A stretch of 64,000 bases of DNA, taken from contig CATQHX010000051.1 in assembly GCA_958296065.1 (NCBI GenBank), positions 1 to 64,000 of the forward strand, read 5' to 3'. Of this stretch, positions 39,582 to 47,962 are shown in pieces. A program made the translations under genes and the position numbers. How positions within the stretch are numbered: position 1 is the stretch's first letter; each line of letters opens with the position of its first letter. A model generated the notes under the pieces. That model was not told where the DNA came from and made no database searches. It was given only the letters and a program-made list of their open reading frames with translations. This stretch comes from Vicinamibacterales bacterium (GTDB lineage Bacteria; Acidobacteriota; Vicinamibacteria; Vicinamibacterales; UBA8438).

Positions 39582-42115
39582 CGCTCGGACACCGCCGCTG
39601 CCCGCGGCGAGAGCGGCGCCTCTCGTCCGGAGGCCTCCTCCGGCCCGCGCGATGCGCTTCTCGCGCGGCCCCACTGGCGACGGCGCCGGGAAGCCTGGTC
39701 CTCCTGGGCGTCCTGCTGGGCTTCGCCGCCGCCGCTCACGCGCAGCCCGAGCCGGTGCCCGGCACTCCGGATCCCGGCGAGGCGGCCGGACCGGGATTGG
39801 CGGCCGGACCGGGATTGGCGACCGGGGGCGGTTTCGCCGTGACCGGGGTGCTCGACCGTCCCCCGCCGCCGTTGCCGCCGGAGGTGGTCGCGCGGGACGC
39901 TCTGGGGCGGGTCACCGTCCGCGCGGTCAAGCTGGCCGCCGGGCTCCGCCTCGACGGTATCCTCGACGAGCCGGTCTACGAGGTCGTTCCCGCCATCTCG
40001 GACTTCGTCCAGCAGATGCCGGTCGAGGGCGCGCCGGCCAGCGAGCGGACGGACGCCTGGATCATGTTCGATGCGACGAACATCTACGTCGCCGGACGCG
40101 TGTGGGACTCGGCGCCGCCCTCCGCGTGGGTGGCCAACGAGATGCAGCGCGACACGCCGCAGCTCCGCGAGAACGACTCGTTCTGGGTCGCCTTCGACAC
40201 GTTCAACGACCGGCGCAACGGCGTCGCGTTCTATACGAACTCGCTCGGCGCGCTCGGCGATTTCGGCATCACCAACGAGGGCAACCCGAACGGCGACTGG
40301 AACCCGGTCTGGGACGTGCGCGTGGGGCGCTTCGAGGGTGGCTGGACGGTCGAGATGGAGATTCCGTTCAAGTCGCTCCGGTATCGGTCGGGACCGGCCC
40401 CGGCGTGGGGGGTGCAACTGCGCCGGCTGGTGCGCCGGAAGAACGAGCAGACCTATCTCACGCCCGTGCCCATCTCGGTGGGGCGCCGGGGGATCTTCCG
40501 CTTGTCCGACGCCGCGCTGCTGACAGGGCTGGAGCTGCCCGAGGAGGGCAACGTCCTGGAAGTCAAGCCGTACGGTATCGGCGGGCGCACGACCGTCGTC
40601 GGCGCCAGCCCGCCGATCGCGTGGGACGGCGACGGCGGTGTGGACGCCAAGTACGGCATCACCCAGAATCTGACCGCCGACCTCACGTGGAACACCGACT
40701 TCGCCCAGGTCGAGGCGGACGAGCAGCAGGTGAACCTGACGCGCTTCAGCCTGTTCTTCCCCGAGAAGCGCGAGTTCTTCCTCGAAGGGCGGGGCATCTT
40801 CGACTTCGCCCGCGGCGGCGGGCCGAGCTCGCGCGACAGCACGCTGCGCCAGATCGGAGGCGGCGGCGGTCGCAGCTCCTTCGGCAGCGGCAACGCGCCG
40901 ACGCTCTTCTACTCGCGGCGGATCGGTCTGCAGGGTGGGTCCGTGGTGCCGATTGTGGGCGGCGGCCGGGTCACCGGCAAGGTCGGCGACTTCGACGTCG
41001 GCGCCCTGAACATGCAGACCAGGGAGCAGCGACTGCCCGGCGACCAGGGCCAGCTCGCGGAGTCGACCAACTTCACGGTCGTGCGCGTGAAGCGCGACAT
41101 CCTGCGCCGCAGCGCCATCGGCGCCCTCTTCACGAACCGCTCGGTGTCGGTCGCCGGGGAGGAGCCGGGCGCCAACCGCGTGTTCGGGGCCGACGCCACC
41201 CTGGCGTTCTACGACAACGTAAGCGTGGTGAGCTACTTCGCCCGAACGCAGACGCCGGGCATCGAGGGGCGCGATACCAGCTACCAGGGCCAGCTCATCT
41301 ACGCCGGCGACCGCTATGGGCTCACCGCCGAGCACCTCGCGGTCGAGGACAACTTCATCCCCGAGGTGGGCTTTCTCCGCCGCGACAACTTCCGGCGATC
41401 GTACGCCTCGGGGCGTTTCAGCCCGCGGCCGCGCTCGCTCGAGGCGGTACGCCAGTTCCGGTTCGAAGCCGCCTACGACTACATCCTGACCGCCGATACG
41501 GGCATCCTGGAGACGAAACAGGCGCAGGTGGGCTTCTCCACCGAGTTCGAGACCAGCGACCGGCTGGGGATAACGTTCGCGGACAACTACGAGTTCCTCG
41601 TGGTTCCTTTCGAGCCCGGGCCGGGCGTGGTGCTGCCGGTCGGCGGCTACGGCTTCCGCGACGTCGAGGCCACGTACACGGTAGGCGCCCAGCGCCGCCT
41701 CACGGGCATCGTGACCGTCCGGGGCGGCGAGTACTTCAACGGGAACATCCGTTCCGTCGGCTTCAGCCGCGGACGGGTGGCGCTGACGCCGGAGCTGTCG
41801 GTCGAGCCGACGCTTTCGGAGAACTGGATCGACACCCCGCAGGGCTCGTTCCATACGCGCCTGATCGTCTCGCGCGTCACCTACACGTTCTCGCCCCGCA
41901 TGTTCTTCGGCGGCTTGATTCAGTACAACTCGGCGGCCAATACCGTGAGCACGAACCTGCGGCTGCGCTGGGAGTACAGCCCCGGGAGCGAGCTGTTCGT
42001 CGTCTACACCGAGGACCGCGACAGCGACCCGTTGCGTCCGGATCGATTCGACAGCGTCTCCGCGCTTCGCAATCGCGGCCTCGTGGTGAAGTTGAACCGG
42101 TTGTTCCGCTTCTAG
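39578..42115 (+). CDS. CBM9-like / DUF5916 outer-membrane barrel protein
   Basis: 845 aa; ATG overlaps the upstream stop. A signal peptide follows a basic leader (GSLVLLGVLLGFAAAAHAQ), then a Gly/Pro linker with a short internal repeat (GPGLAAGPGLATGG). A CBM9-like N-domain (KLAAGLRLDGILDEPVYEVV, FWVAFDTFNDRRNGVAFYTN, WTVEMEIPFKSLRY) precedes a DUF5916 barrel (NTDFAQVEADEQQVNLTRFS, FFPEKREFFLEGRGIFDF, LFYSRRIGL). The protein ends in LNRLFRF with a terminal Phe, as outer-membrane proteins do. The CBM9 part may bind glycans at the surface; no enzymatic residues can be assigned. Its TAG stop is part of the CTAG-bordered repeat. Confidence 0.85.
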   Translation: MTLGHRRCPRRERRLSSGGLLRPARCASRAAPLATAPGSLVLLGVLLGFAAAAHAQPEPVPGTPDPGEAAGPGLAAGPGLATGGGFAVTGVLDRPPPPLPPEVVARDALGRVTVRAVKLAAGLRLDGILDEPVYEVVPAISDFVQQMPVEGAPASERTDAWIMFDATNIYVAGRVWDSAPPSAWVANEMQRDTPQLRENDSFWVAFDTFNDRRNGVAFYTNSLGALGDFGITNEGNPNGDWNPVWDVRVGRFEGGWTVEMEIPFKSLRYRSGPAPAWGVQLRRLVRRKNEQTYLTPVPISVGRRGIFRLSDAALLTGLELPEEGNVLEVKPYGIGGRTTVVGASPPIAWDGDGGVDAKYGITQNLTADLTWNTDFAQVEADEQQVNLTRFSLFFPEKREFFLEGRGIFDFARGGGPSSRDSTLRQIGGGGGRSSFGSGNAPTLFYSRRIGLQGGSVVPIVGGGRVTGKVGDFDVGALNMQTREQRLPGDQGQLAESTNFTVVRVKRDILRRSAIGALFTNRSVSVAGEEPGANRVFGADATLAFYDNVSVVSYFARTQTPGIEGRDTSYQGQLIYAGDRYGLTAEHLAVEDNFIPEVGFLRRDNFRRSYASGRFSPRPRSLEAVRQFRFEAAYDYILTADTGILETKQAQVGFSTEFETSDRLGITFADNYEFLVVPFEPGPGVVLPVGGYGFRDVEATYTVGAQRRLTGIVTVRGGEYFNGNIRSVGFSRGRVALTPELSVEPTLSENWIDTPQGSFHTRLIVSRVTYTFSPRMFFGGLIQYNSAANTVSTNLRLRWEYSPGSELFVVYTEDRDSDPLRPDRFDSVSALRNRGLVVKLNRLFRF

Positions 42116-42270
42116 GAGCTTGCGCCGCGGAACGCAGCGAAGCGAAGTGCCGAGGGGCAAGGTCATGGAGCGGTGGGGATGGGCCGAACGCCGAGCCAGC
42201 GAGGCGTTTCGGGGCGCCAGGAGCTTGCGCCGCGGAACGCAGCGAAGCGAAGTGCCGAGGCGCAAGGCCC
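42112..42270 (-). repeat. CTAG-bordered palindromic repeat, locus 3 (units A-B-A, inverted)
   Basis: Reading plus, two copies of reverse unit A (taggagcttgcgccgcgg ... gaagtgccgaggggcaag) flank one reverse unit B (gatgggccgaacgccgagc ... ggcgtttcggggcgc). The left CTAG (42112-42115) includes the stop codon of the barrel gene; the inner junction has drifted to CCAG. The stacked hairpins could act as a terminator or mRNA 3' stabiliser. Confidence 0.8.
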
Positions 42271-42296
42271 CCGGCAGGTTGGGGGCTGGAGGGTGG

Positions 42297-42352
42297 TTCG
42301 CGCGCCGTTTGATTGGCTGTAGCTGACGCTGGCGCGCGAAAACCCTTAGAAT
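42297..42352 (+). promoter_or_regulatory. candidate promoter with overlapping dyad before the VWA gene
   Basis: TTCGCGCGCC (42297-42306) and GGCGCGCGAA (42331-42340) form a perfect 10-bp inverted repeat. A sigma-70-like promoter (CTGACG at 42323, 18 bp, TAGAAT at 42347) overlaps the right arm. The dyad could be an operator or the hairpin of a terminator for the upstream gene. Confidence 0.35.
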
Positions 42353-42396
42353 CATCAACGGGAGTCATTGGCGCGAGGCCGTTTCGATTCGAGAAG

Positions 42397-43350
42397 ATGC
42401 ACGTTCGCACCATGTTCGCAACCCTCGGCCTCGCGGCGTTGCTCGCTTCCGGCTTGTCCGCGCAGGGTCGGCCGACCCCGGTCGAGCGCGATCCGGCCCC
42501 GACGTTCACGTCGGGCGTCGACATGGTCACGGTGCACGTCTCCGTGCGCGACCGCCAGGGGCGGATAGTGCGCGATCTTTCCCCCGCGGACTTCCGGTTG
42601 AAGGACAGCGGCTACGGCCGTCGCATAGAGAACGTCTTCCCCAGTGACGCGGCCCTCAGCATCGCCGTGCTCGTCGACATCAGCGGCAGCATGGCGCTCG
42701 ACCGCAACATCGACCGGGCCCGGCGCGCCGTGGACGCGATAGCCGGAGCGCTGCAGAGCGGCCGGGACGAGCTGGCGCTCTTCACCTTCGATACGGTGCT
42801 GCGGGAAATCACGTCCTTCACGGACGAGCTCGATCGCATCGGCTCACTGGAGTTGCGGGAGGCGCCTTACGGCAAGACCTCCCTCTACGACGCGGTTGCC
42901 GATGCGGCGACCCTGGTGGGCCGGCGCGCCAACCCCCACCGTGCGCTGCTCGTGGTGACCGACGGGGTGGACAACGGCAGCCGGCGCACGGCGGGAGAGG
43001 TTTCCAGCGTGGCGAGCGCCATCGCCGTGCCGGTGCACGTGCTGACGGTGGCCCGCCCCGCGCCCCGCCGCGCCAACCGTGCGCTCGACGCCGACGCCAC
43101 GGATGCGGCGGGCTCGCTGGCGGATCTCGCTCGCTGGACCGGCGGCAACGTGCACCTCACGCGCACCCCCGAAGACCTGGGCGCAACGCTGCGCGAATTG
43201 TTGCCGGGCCTGCGCTACCAGTACGTGCTTACGTTCCAGCCCAGCTTCCGTCGCGGATGGCATCCCATCGAGATACGGACGGCTGATGATAGTCTGGTGG
43301 TCCAGGCCCGCGGCGGATACGTCGCGGGGCGGGCCCGACTGAAGTGGTAG
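42397..43350 (+). CDS. secreted von Willebrand factor A domain protein (VWFA-related family)
   Basis: 317 aa from ATG 42397; upstream in-frame starts exist, but this one directly precedes the signal peptide (TMFATLGLAALLASGLSAQ). N-terminal beta domain VDMVTVHVSVRDRQGRIVRD with LSPADFRLKDSG; then the VWA fold with metal site DISGSM (DxSxS), threonine region YGKTSLYDAV and TDGVDNG. The C-terminus YVLTFQPSFRRGWHPIEIRT closes the family signature. This is the 'VWFA-related domain' family of Acidobacteriota, secreted and presumably protein-binding, with no proven function. It stands alone behind its own promoter. Confidence 0.85.
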   Translation: MHVRTMFATLGLAALLASGLSAQGRPTPVERDPAPTFTSGVDMVTVHVSVRDRQGRIVRDLSPADFRLKDSGYGRRIENVFPSDAALSIAVLVDISGSMALDRNIDRARRAVDAIAGALQSGRDELALFTFDTVLREITSFTDELDRIGSLELREAPYGKTSLYDAVADAATLVGRRANPHRALLVVTDGVDNGSRRTAGEVSSVASAIAVPVHVLTVARPAPRRANRALDADATDAAGSLADLARWTGGNVHLTRTPEDLGATLRELLPGLRYQYVLTFQPSFRRGWHPIEIRTADDSLVVQARGGYVAGRARLKW

Positions 43351-43377
43351 GGTCACATGGTTGTTTCAGGAGGAATC

Positions 43378-44073
43378 ATGCGGAAGATGCGGATGACGGC
43401 GAAGATGATGGCGCTGGCGGCGGTGGTCCTGATGGTCGCGTCGGGTTGCGCGACGCGGGGCTGGGTGGTCAACGACGGCGGCGACGCGGGCGCGGGCCTC
43501 GGCGAGACCGTGGACAACGTCAACGACCTGAACAACCGGGTGGAGGAGGTCCAGGAGCGGACGACCCAGAACGCCGAGGAGATCGGCCAGGTCGATCAGC
43601 GCGCGCAGGCGGCCAACATGGCGGCCCAGACGGCGCAGGGCGCGGCCGACGCCGCGCAGATGGCGGCCGATGATGTCGACGGGCGCGTCGACGGCGTCGA
43701 GAGCCGGATCGGCCGGCTGATCATGGAAGTCACGCTCAACGAGGCGCAAGGCAACTTCCAGAGTGGCCGGTCGGATCTGCCGCAGGCCGCGCAGTCCCGC
43801 CTCGATCAACTGGTGGCCCAGATCCACGCGGCCGGCGACGGCGGGTTCATCGAGATCGAAGGCCACACCGACAACACCGGCGACGCGGCCTACAACATGC
43901 GTCTTGGCCTGCAGCGAGCCGAGGCGGTGAAGGACTACCTGTACCGGCAGCACAACGTCCCGCTTCACAAGATGAACACGATCAGCTTCGGCGAAGATCA
44001 GCCGGCGGTGCCGAACGACACGAGCGATGGCCGGGCGCAGAACCGGCGCGTCGTGGTCAAGGTCCGGTCGTAG
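43378..44073 (+). CDS. OmpA-family lipoprotein (Pal-like)
   Basis: 231 aa; ATG 43378 with AGGAGGA 3 nt upstream. Lipoprotein signal with lipobox ASGC (Cys23). The middle is a coiled coil (VDNVNDLNNRVEEVQERTTQ...QMAADDVDGRVDGVESRI), like Lpp/Pal stalks. The C-terminal OmpA domain has FIEIEGHTDNTGDAAYNMRL, QRAEAVKDYL and DGRAQNRRVVVKV with the peptidoglycan-binding Asp and Arg. It should tie the outer membrane to the cell wall. A hairpin terminator follows. Confidence 0.88.
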   Translation: MRKMRMTAKMMALAAVVLMVASGCATRGWVVNDGGDAGAGLGETVDNVNDLNNRVEEVQERTTQNAEEIGQVDQRAQAANMAAQTAQGAADAAQMAADDVDGRVDGVESRIGRLIMEVTLNEAQGNFQSGRSDLPQAAQSRLDQLVAQIHAAGDGGFIEIEGHTDNTGDAAYNMRLGLQRAEAVKDYLYRQHNVPLHKMNTISFGEDQPAVPNDTSDGRAQNRRVVVKVRS

Positions 44074-44080
44074 ACTTGGT

Positions 44081-44117
44081 GCGGGAACGGGCGGCGGCGA
44101 GCCGTCCCGTTCCCCGC
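44081..44117 (+). terminator. hairpin after the OmpA lipoprotein gene
   Basis: GCGGGAACGGG (44081-44091) pairs with CCCGTTCCCCGC, a GC-rich stem with one bulged base starting 8 nt past the stop. No T-tract follows, so it may be Rho-assisted or only protective. Confidence 0.5.
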
Positions 44118-44194
44118 GTTCCCGCGGCAATTCCGTCCAGCCGTACGCGTCGGCACGTGCGCGCGGCGCGTGCGCCTTCTCCAGGAGCACGTCC

Positions 44195-45082
44195 ATGACA
44201 GAACAGCAGAAAATCGACCCGCGGGTGTTCGATCTGTACGACGAATACTGCCACGGCTACATCGACCGGCGGGAGTTTCTCAGCCGCGCCGCGACCCTCA
44301 CGGTCGGCGGCGTTTCCGCGCTGTGGATGGCCCAGGCGCTCATGCCGCGCTACGCCGAGGCGCAGACCATCTCCTTCACCGATTCGCGGATGAAGGGGAC
44401 CTACGTCGATTACCCCTCGCCGGGCGGCACGTCCGGCGAAATGCGCGGCTACCTCGTGCAACCGACCGGCGACGGGCCGTTTCCGGCGGTGCTGGTCATT
44501 CACGAGAACCGCGGCCTGAATCCGCACATCGAGGACGTCGCCCGGCGCGCGGCGGTGGCCGGGTTCCTGGCGCTGGCTCCGGACGGGCTGTCGCCGGTCG
44601 GCGGCTATCCCGGCAACGACGACGACGGCCGCACGCTGCAGCGGAGCATCGATCCGGCGACGCTGGATCAGGACATGATCAACAGCGCGCGCTATCTCAA
44701 GGGCCACGCGCTGTCCAACGGCCGGCTCGGCGCCACCGGCTTCTGCTGGGGCGGCGGCATGACGAACCGGCTCGCGGTGGAGCTCGGCAGCGATCTGCAG
44801 GCCGGCGTGCCCTTCTACGGCGCCACGGCGGCCACCGCCGACGTGCCGAAGATCGAAGCGTCGCTGATGGTCATCTACGCGGAGTCCGACCCGCGCATCA
44901 ACGCCATGTGGCCGGAGTACGAGGCGGCGCTGCAGGCGAACAACGTCGACCACGAGATGCACATGTTCCCGGGGACGCTGCACGGCTTCCACAACAACTC
45001 GACGCCGCGCTACAACGAGGCGGCCGCGGGGCTGGCGTGGAACCGCACCGTCGGCTTCTTCCGGCGGCATCTCGCCGCGTAG
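44195..45082 (+). CDS. Tat-exported dienelactone hydrolase-family protein
   Basis: 295 aa; ATG 44195 with AGGAG 8 nt upstream (the longer frame from 44027 has no ribosome site). The N-terminus holds a twin-arginine signal (IDRREFLSRAATLTVGGVSA). The alpha/beta hydrolase core has VLVIHENRGLNPHIEDVARR, the nucleophile elbow GFCWGG (Cys as in dienelactone hydrolases), Asp in YAESDPRINAMW and the catalytic His in TLHGFHNNS. Enzymes of this group open lactones in aromatic or chlorocatechol breakdown, but many act on other esters. Tat export implies folding before transport to the periplasm. A terminator follows. Confidence 0.88.
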   Translation: MTEQQKIDPRVFDLYDEYCHGYIDRREFLSRAATLTVGGVSALWMAQALMPRYAEAQTISFTDSRMKGTYVDYPSPGGTSGEMRGYLVQPTGDGPFPAVLVIHENRGLNPHIEDVARRAAVAGFLALAPDGLSPVGGYPGNDDDGRTLQRSIDPATLDQDMINSARYLKGHALSNGRLGATGFCWGGGMTNRLAVELGSDLQAGVPFYGATAATADVPKIEASLMVIYAESDPRINAMWPEYEAALQANNVDHEMHMFPGTLHGFHNNSTPRYNEAAAGLAWNRTVGFFRRHLAA

Positions 45083-45096
45083 CTTCCAGGCATGTT

Positions 45097-45125
45097 CGCT
45101 CGGGGGCGCCTTGTGCCCCCGAGCG
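45097..45125 (+). terminator. strong hairpin between convergent genes
   Basis: CGCTCGGGGGC, loop GCCTTGT, GCCCCCGAGCG: an 11-bp perfect stem starting 14 nt after the dienelactone hydrolase stop. There is no poly-T tail. It could serve both the plus gene and, being symmetric, the convergent ankyrin gene ending at 45249. Confidence 0.6.
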
Positions 45126-45248
45126 TTCCCGCGCTCTTTCCCGGCCCCGACGCAGCGGGCCAGGCTTGCCGATTGCGATGTCCGGGCCGTGAACCCGGCC
45201 GGTGGCCGACCGGTACTGAGGATGCGCCGACGAGCGGTCGTCCGCCGC

Positions 45249-46880
45249 TTACTGGTTGGCGGACGCGGCCGCCGGGACGTCGCGCAAGCGCTCCTGCACG
45301 GTGCCGGGAATCCCCAGTCTGGTGTTGGCGCCGAGGCGCTTCAGGAACGCGGCGGTTTCCGGCCAGCTCTGGAACTGGAACGACTGCTTGGATCCCTCGG
45401 CCATCCGATAGGCGGTGCGGCCGCGGAAATCGCGCGCGTCGATGTCGGCGCCCTGCGCCACCAGGTACTCGATCACCTCGTTCAGCCCGCGGAACGCGGC
45501 CCCGTGCAGGGCCGTGAAGCCTGCCTCGTTGACGGCGTTGACGTCCGCTCCGGCCTCGATCAGAATCTCGACCGCCCGCTCCGCGCCCGCTGAACGGGCT
45601 CCCCGCGGCTCTCGCGGCGTGTACGTCGAGCGCCCGAGTCCGGCCGCGACCATCAGCGGAGTTGTCCCGTCGTCGGTGGTCAGGTGCGAGTCGGCCCCGG
45701 CTGCCAGCAGCATCCGGAGGATCGCGGCGCTGGCGCGGCTCGCGGCTCCCTCGACGGCTCCCGTGCCTGCGGGCCTTCCGAAGCGGATGTCCTTGACCCG
45801 AGCGTTTGCGCTGTAGGCGGCGACCCACAGCGGCGTGGCGCCAGTCAGGTCGCCCGTGCCGACGGCGAACGGCTCGAACGCTCCTTTCTTCGGGTAGCCG
45901 ATGTAGCTCATGAACATCGCCGACGTGGCGATGCGGGCGTTCGGATCGGCGCCGCTCGCGAGCAGTGCCTTCACGAGTGGCAGCGCGCGGACCGGATCGA
46001 AGGCCGAGCTGCCCCTGGTGCTGTAGCGCGCGCCGCCGCCGTGGCGCCGGTTCCAGGGGGCCAGCCAGGTGTCGATGCGGCCGACGGCGGCGTGCAGGGC
46101 CGTCACTCCGCCCATGGCGCCGTTGGGGTCGGCGCCCCGGTCCAGCAGCAACCGCGCAAGGTCGTCGTGGCCCCGGACGATTGCGTAGGGCAGGGCCTGC
46201 GTGCCGTCGACGCCGGTGTGGTTCACGTCCACCCCCGCGTCGAGCAGCAGGCGGGCCATTTCGAGATCGCCGTTGCGGGCGGCGAAAAGCAGGGGCGTGA
46301 AGCCGGCCGCGGTCGAGGCGCGCGCGTCGGCGCCGGCCGCGAGCAGCGCGCGGACGCTGTCGGGATGCGATTCCGCGACTGCCCACATCAGCGCTGTGCT
46401 GCGGGTCTCCGCGGTGACGGCGTCGACGTCCGCGCCATGGGCCAGGAGCCGGTTCAGCACCCGCACGTCGCCGGTCCGGGCGGCAATCATCAGGGCGGTC
46501 AGGCCGCTCGTTTGTGCCGCGTCCACGTCGGCGCCCGCGGCCAGCAGCCGGTCGACCATGGCCGGGCTGGCGTTCTCCGCTGCCCGCTGCAGCGCGGTCA
46601 CCCCGTGGTCGTCTGCCGCGTTCACGTCGGCGCCGGCTTCCAGCAGGAGTTCGACCACGTCCGCGTCGTCGCGGTGGGCGGCCCAGAGCAGTGCGGTCGC
46701 GCCGTCGGCGCGGGGCGTGTTGGCGTCGACGCCGGCCGCGAGCAGGGCACGCACGGTCGTCTCGTCCTGCGCGGCCGCGGCGGCGACCAGCCGGTGATCC
46801 TGACCGGCCGCGGGCGCGGCCGTGGCGAGGAGCAGCGGAACGAACCATCCCGGAACGCGACGGCGGAAGTGGGCGTCCAT
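45249..46880 (-). CDS. secreted ankyrin-repeat protein
   Basis: 543 aa from ATG 46880 (GGGAG upstream; in-frame alternatives at 46904 and 46964). Sec signal peptide (WFVPLLLATAAPAAGQ). At least ten ankyrin repeats follow with the usual spacing: VRALLAAGVDANTPRADGAT, VELLLEAGADVNAADDHGVT, VNRLLAHGADVD-type units and LIEAGADVNAVNEAGFTALH. An insert about midway (WNRRHGGGARYSTRGSSAFD) and another (TYTPREPRGARSAGAERAVE) break the array. Exported ankyrin proteins are frequent in Acidobacteriota, often beside cytochrome c-type genes, as here; they are presumed binding scaffolds in the periplasm. Confidence 0.88.
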   Translation of the reverse strand: MDAHFRRRVPGWFVPLLLATAAPAAGQDHRLVAAAAAQDETTVRALLAAGVDANTPRADGATALLWAAHRDDADVVELLLEAGADVNAADDHGVTALQRAAENASPAMVDRLLAAGADVDAAQTSGLTALMIAARTGDVRVLNRLLAHGADVDAVTAETRSTALMWAVAESHPDSVRALLAAGADARASTAAGFTPLLFAARNGDLEMARLLLDAGVDVNHTGVDGTQALPYAIVRGHDDLARLLLDRGADPNGAMGGVTALHAAVGRIDTWLAPWNRRHGGGARYSTRGSSAFDPVRALPLVKALLASGADPNARIATSAMFMSYIGYPKKGAFEPFAVGTGDLTGATPLWVAAYSANARVKDIRFGRPAGTGAVEGAASRASAAILRMLLAAGADSHLTTDDGTTPLMVAAGLGRSTYTPREPRGARSAGAERAVEILIEAGADVNAVNEAGFTALHGAAFRGLNEVIEYLVAQGADIDARDFRGRTAYRMAEGSKQSFQFQSWPETAAFLKRLGANTRLGIPGTVQERLRDVPAAASANQ

Positions 46881-47013
46881 CGGTTTCTCCCTGCTTTCCG
46901 ACATGGGCACGACCGTGGTCGCTGCAGGCGCCAACGTGCGGCACGACCGTTTGTCCCCGCCCACGGGGAACGGGGGCGAAGAGTATGAGTGGGCCGCCCG
47001 CCGTCGCCGGCCG

Positions 47014-47946
47014 TCAGCGGGTCACGGTGACCGTCAGGTTCTCGCTCGTCTGCAACGCGCCGTCACCGGCGACCGCTCGCAGCACGTAGGTGCCGGGCTC
47101 GTCGAAGGTGGCGTTCACCTCCCAGCGTCCGTCCTGCGGGACGGGCGGCAGAATGTAGGGCGGCGACCACGCCGAGTTCGAATAGACGCGCGTGTCCTGC
47201 CACGTCTTCAACTGGTGCGGTCCGAACGTGACCTTCGCGGCGTCTCCGCGGTAGACCATCCACGAGAACCGCAGGCCGGGCGGATTGCCGGGCACGATCT
47301 GTCGGGGCGGCGTGTAGGCGGGGTGCGGCTTGCCGGGCTCCGGCTTCGGCGGCGCGTAGTTGCCGGACGGAAGCCCGTCGTCGCTCACGAACGCCACCAG
47401 GCGCAGCGGCTCGCCCACGCGGGCGCGGCGCGGCTGGTCGACGGCGAGGCTGAGCGACGGAAACTCGTTGTCCCGCCACTCGTCCCGCACGCGGCCGAAG
47501 TTGGCGCCCATCTCGGTGGCGATGGTCTGCCGGTCGAGCAGGTAGTCGGTACGGAGCGTGCCGTACGCGCGTTCGGTCCGCCCGTTGGTGGTCAGCGTCC
47601 AGATCACCTCCTGGTCGCCGAAGTCGGCCGGCACCTCCACCGTGAACAGGAACAGGTTCCGGCGCGGGTAGAAATGCGTCGGCTGCCCCCGGTCCGGACC
47701 GCCGGGCTCGATGCGGTTGTCGGGCCCGATCGGCACGTCGAGCTCCTCTTCCCAGTTCGAGTTCATGTAGCCGAAGAACATCGTGTAGGAGCCGTCGTCG
47801 TTCTGCCACCATCCCTCGTAGGCGGGCGAGACGCTCTGCCCCCGCGAGTAGGTGAACCGGGTCTGGGCGCCGGCCTGCACGTACGCCAGGGCAAGCAACA
47901 GAACCAGGGCTGCCGTCCCGGGACGGGACCAGTGCGTCGACTTCAC
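47014..47946 (-). CDS. exported protein of unknown function
   Basis: 310 aa; GTG start with GGAGG 6 nt upstream. Signal peptide (AALVLLLALAYVQAGAQ). Conserved-looking segments: YEGWWQNDDGSYTMFFGYMN, FYPRRNLFLFTVEVPADFGD, PGLRFSWMVYRGDAAKVTF, and a C-terminal Ig-like strand pattern FDEPGTYVLRAVAGDGALQT. I cannot name a family beyond secreted hypothetical. It starts 16 nt after the cytochrome c-type gene and is surely co-transcribed with it. Confidence 0.75.
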   Translation of the reverse strand: MKSTHWSRPGTAALVLLLALAYVQAGAQTRFTYSRGQSVSPAYEGWWQNDDGSYTMFFGYMNSNWEEELDVPIGPDNRIEPGGPDRGQPTHFYPRRNLFLFTVEVPADFGDQEVIWTLTTNGRTERAYGTLRTDYLLDRQTIATEMGANFGRVRDEWRDNEFPSLSLAVDQPRRARVGEPLRLVAFVSDDGLPSGNYAPPKPEPGKPHPAYTPPRQIVPGNPPGLRFSWMVYRGDAAKVTFGPHQLKTWQDTRVYSNSAWSPPYILPPVPQDGRWEVNATFDEPGTYVLRAVAGDGALQTSENLTVTVTR

Positions 47947-47962
47947 TTCGGCCTCCGCTCGA

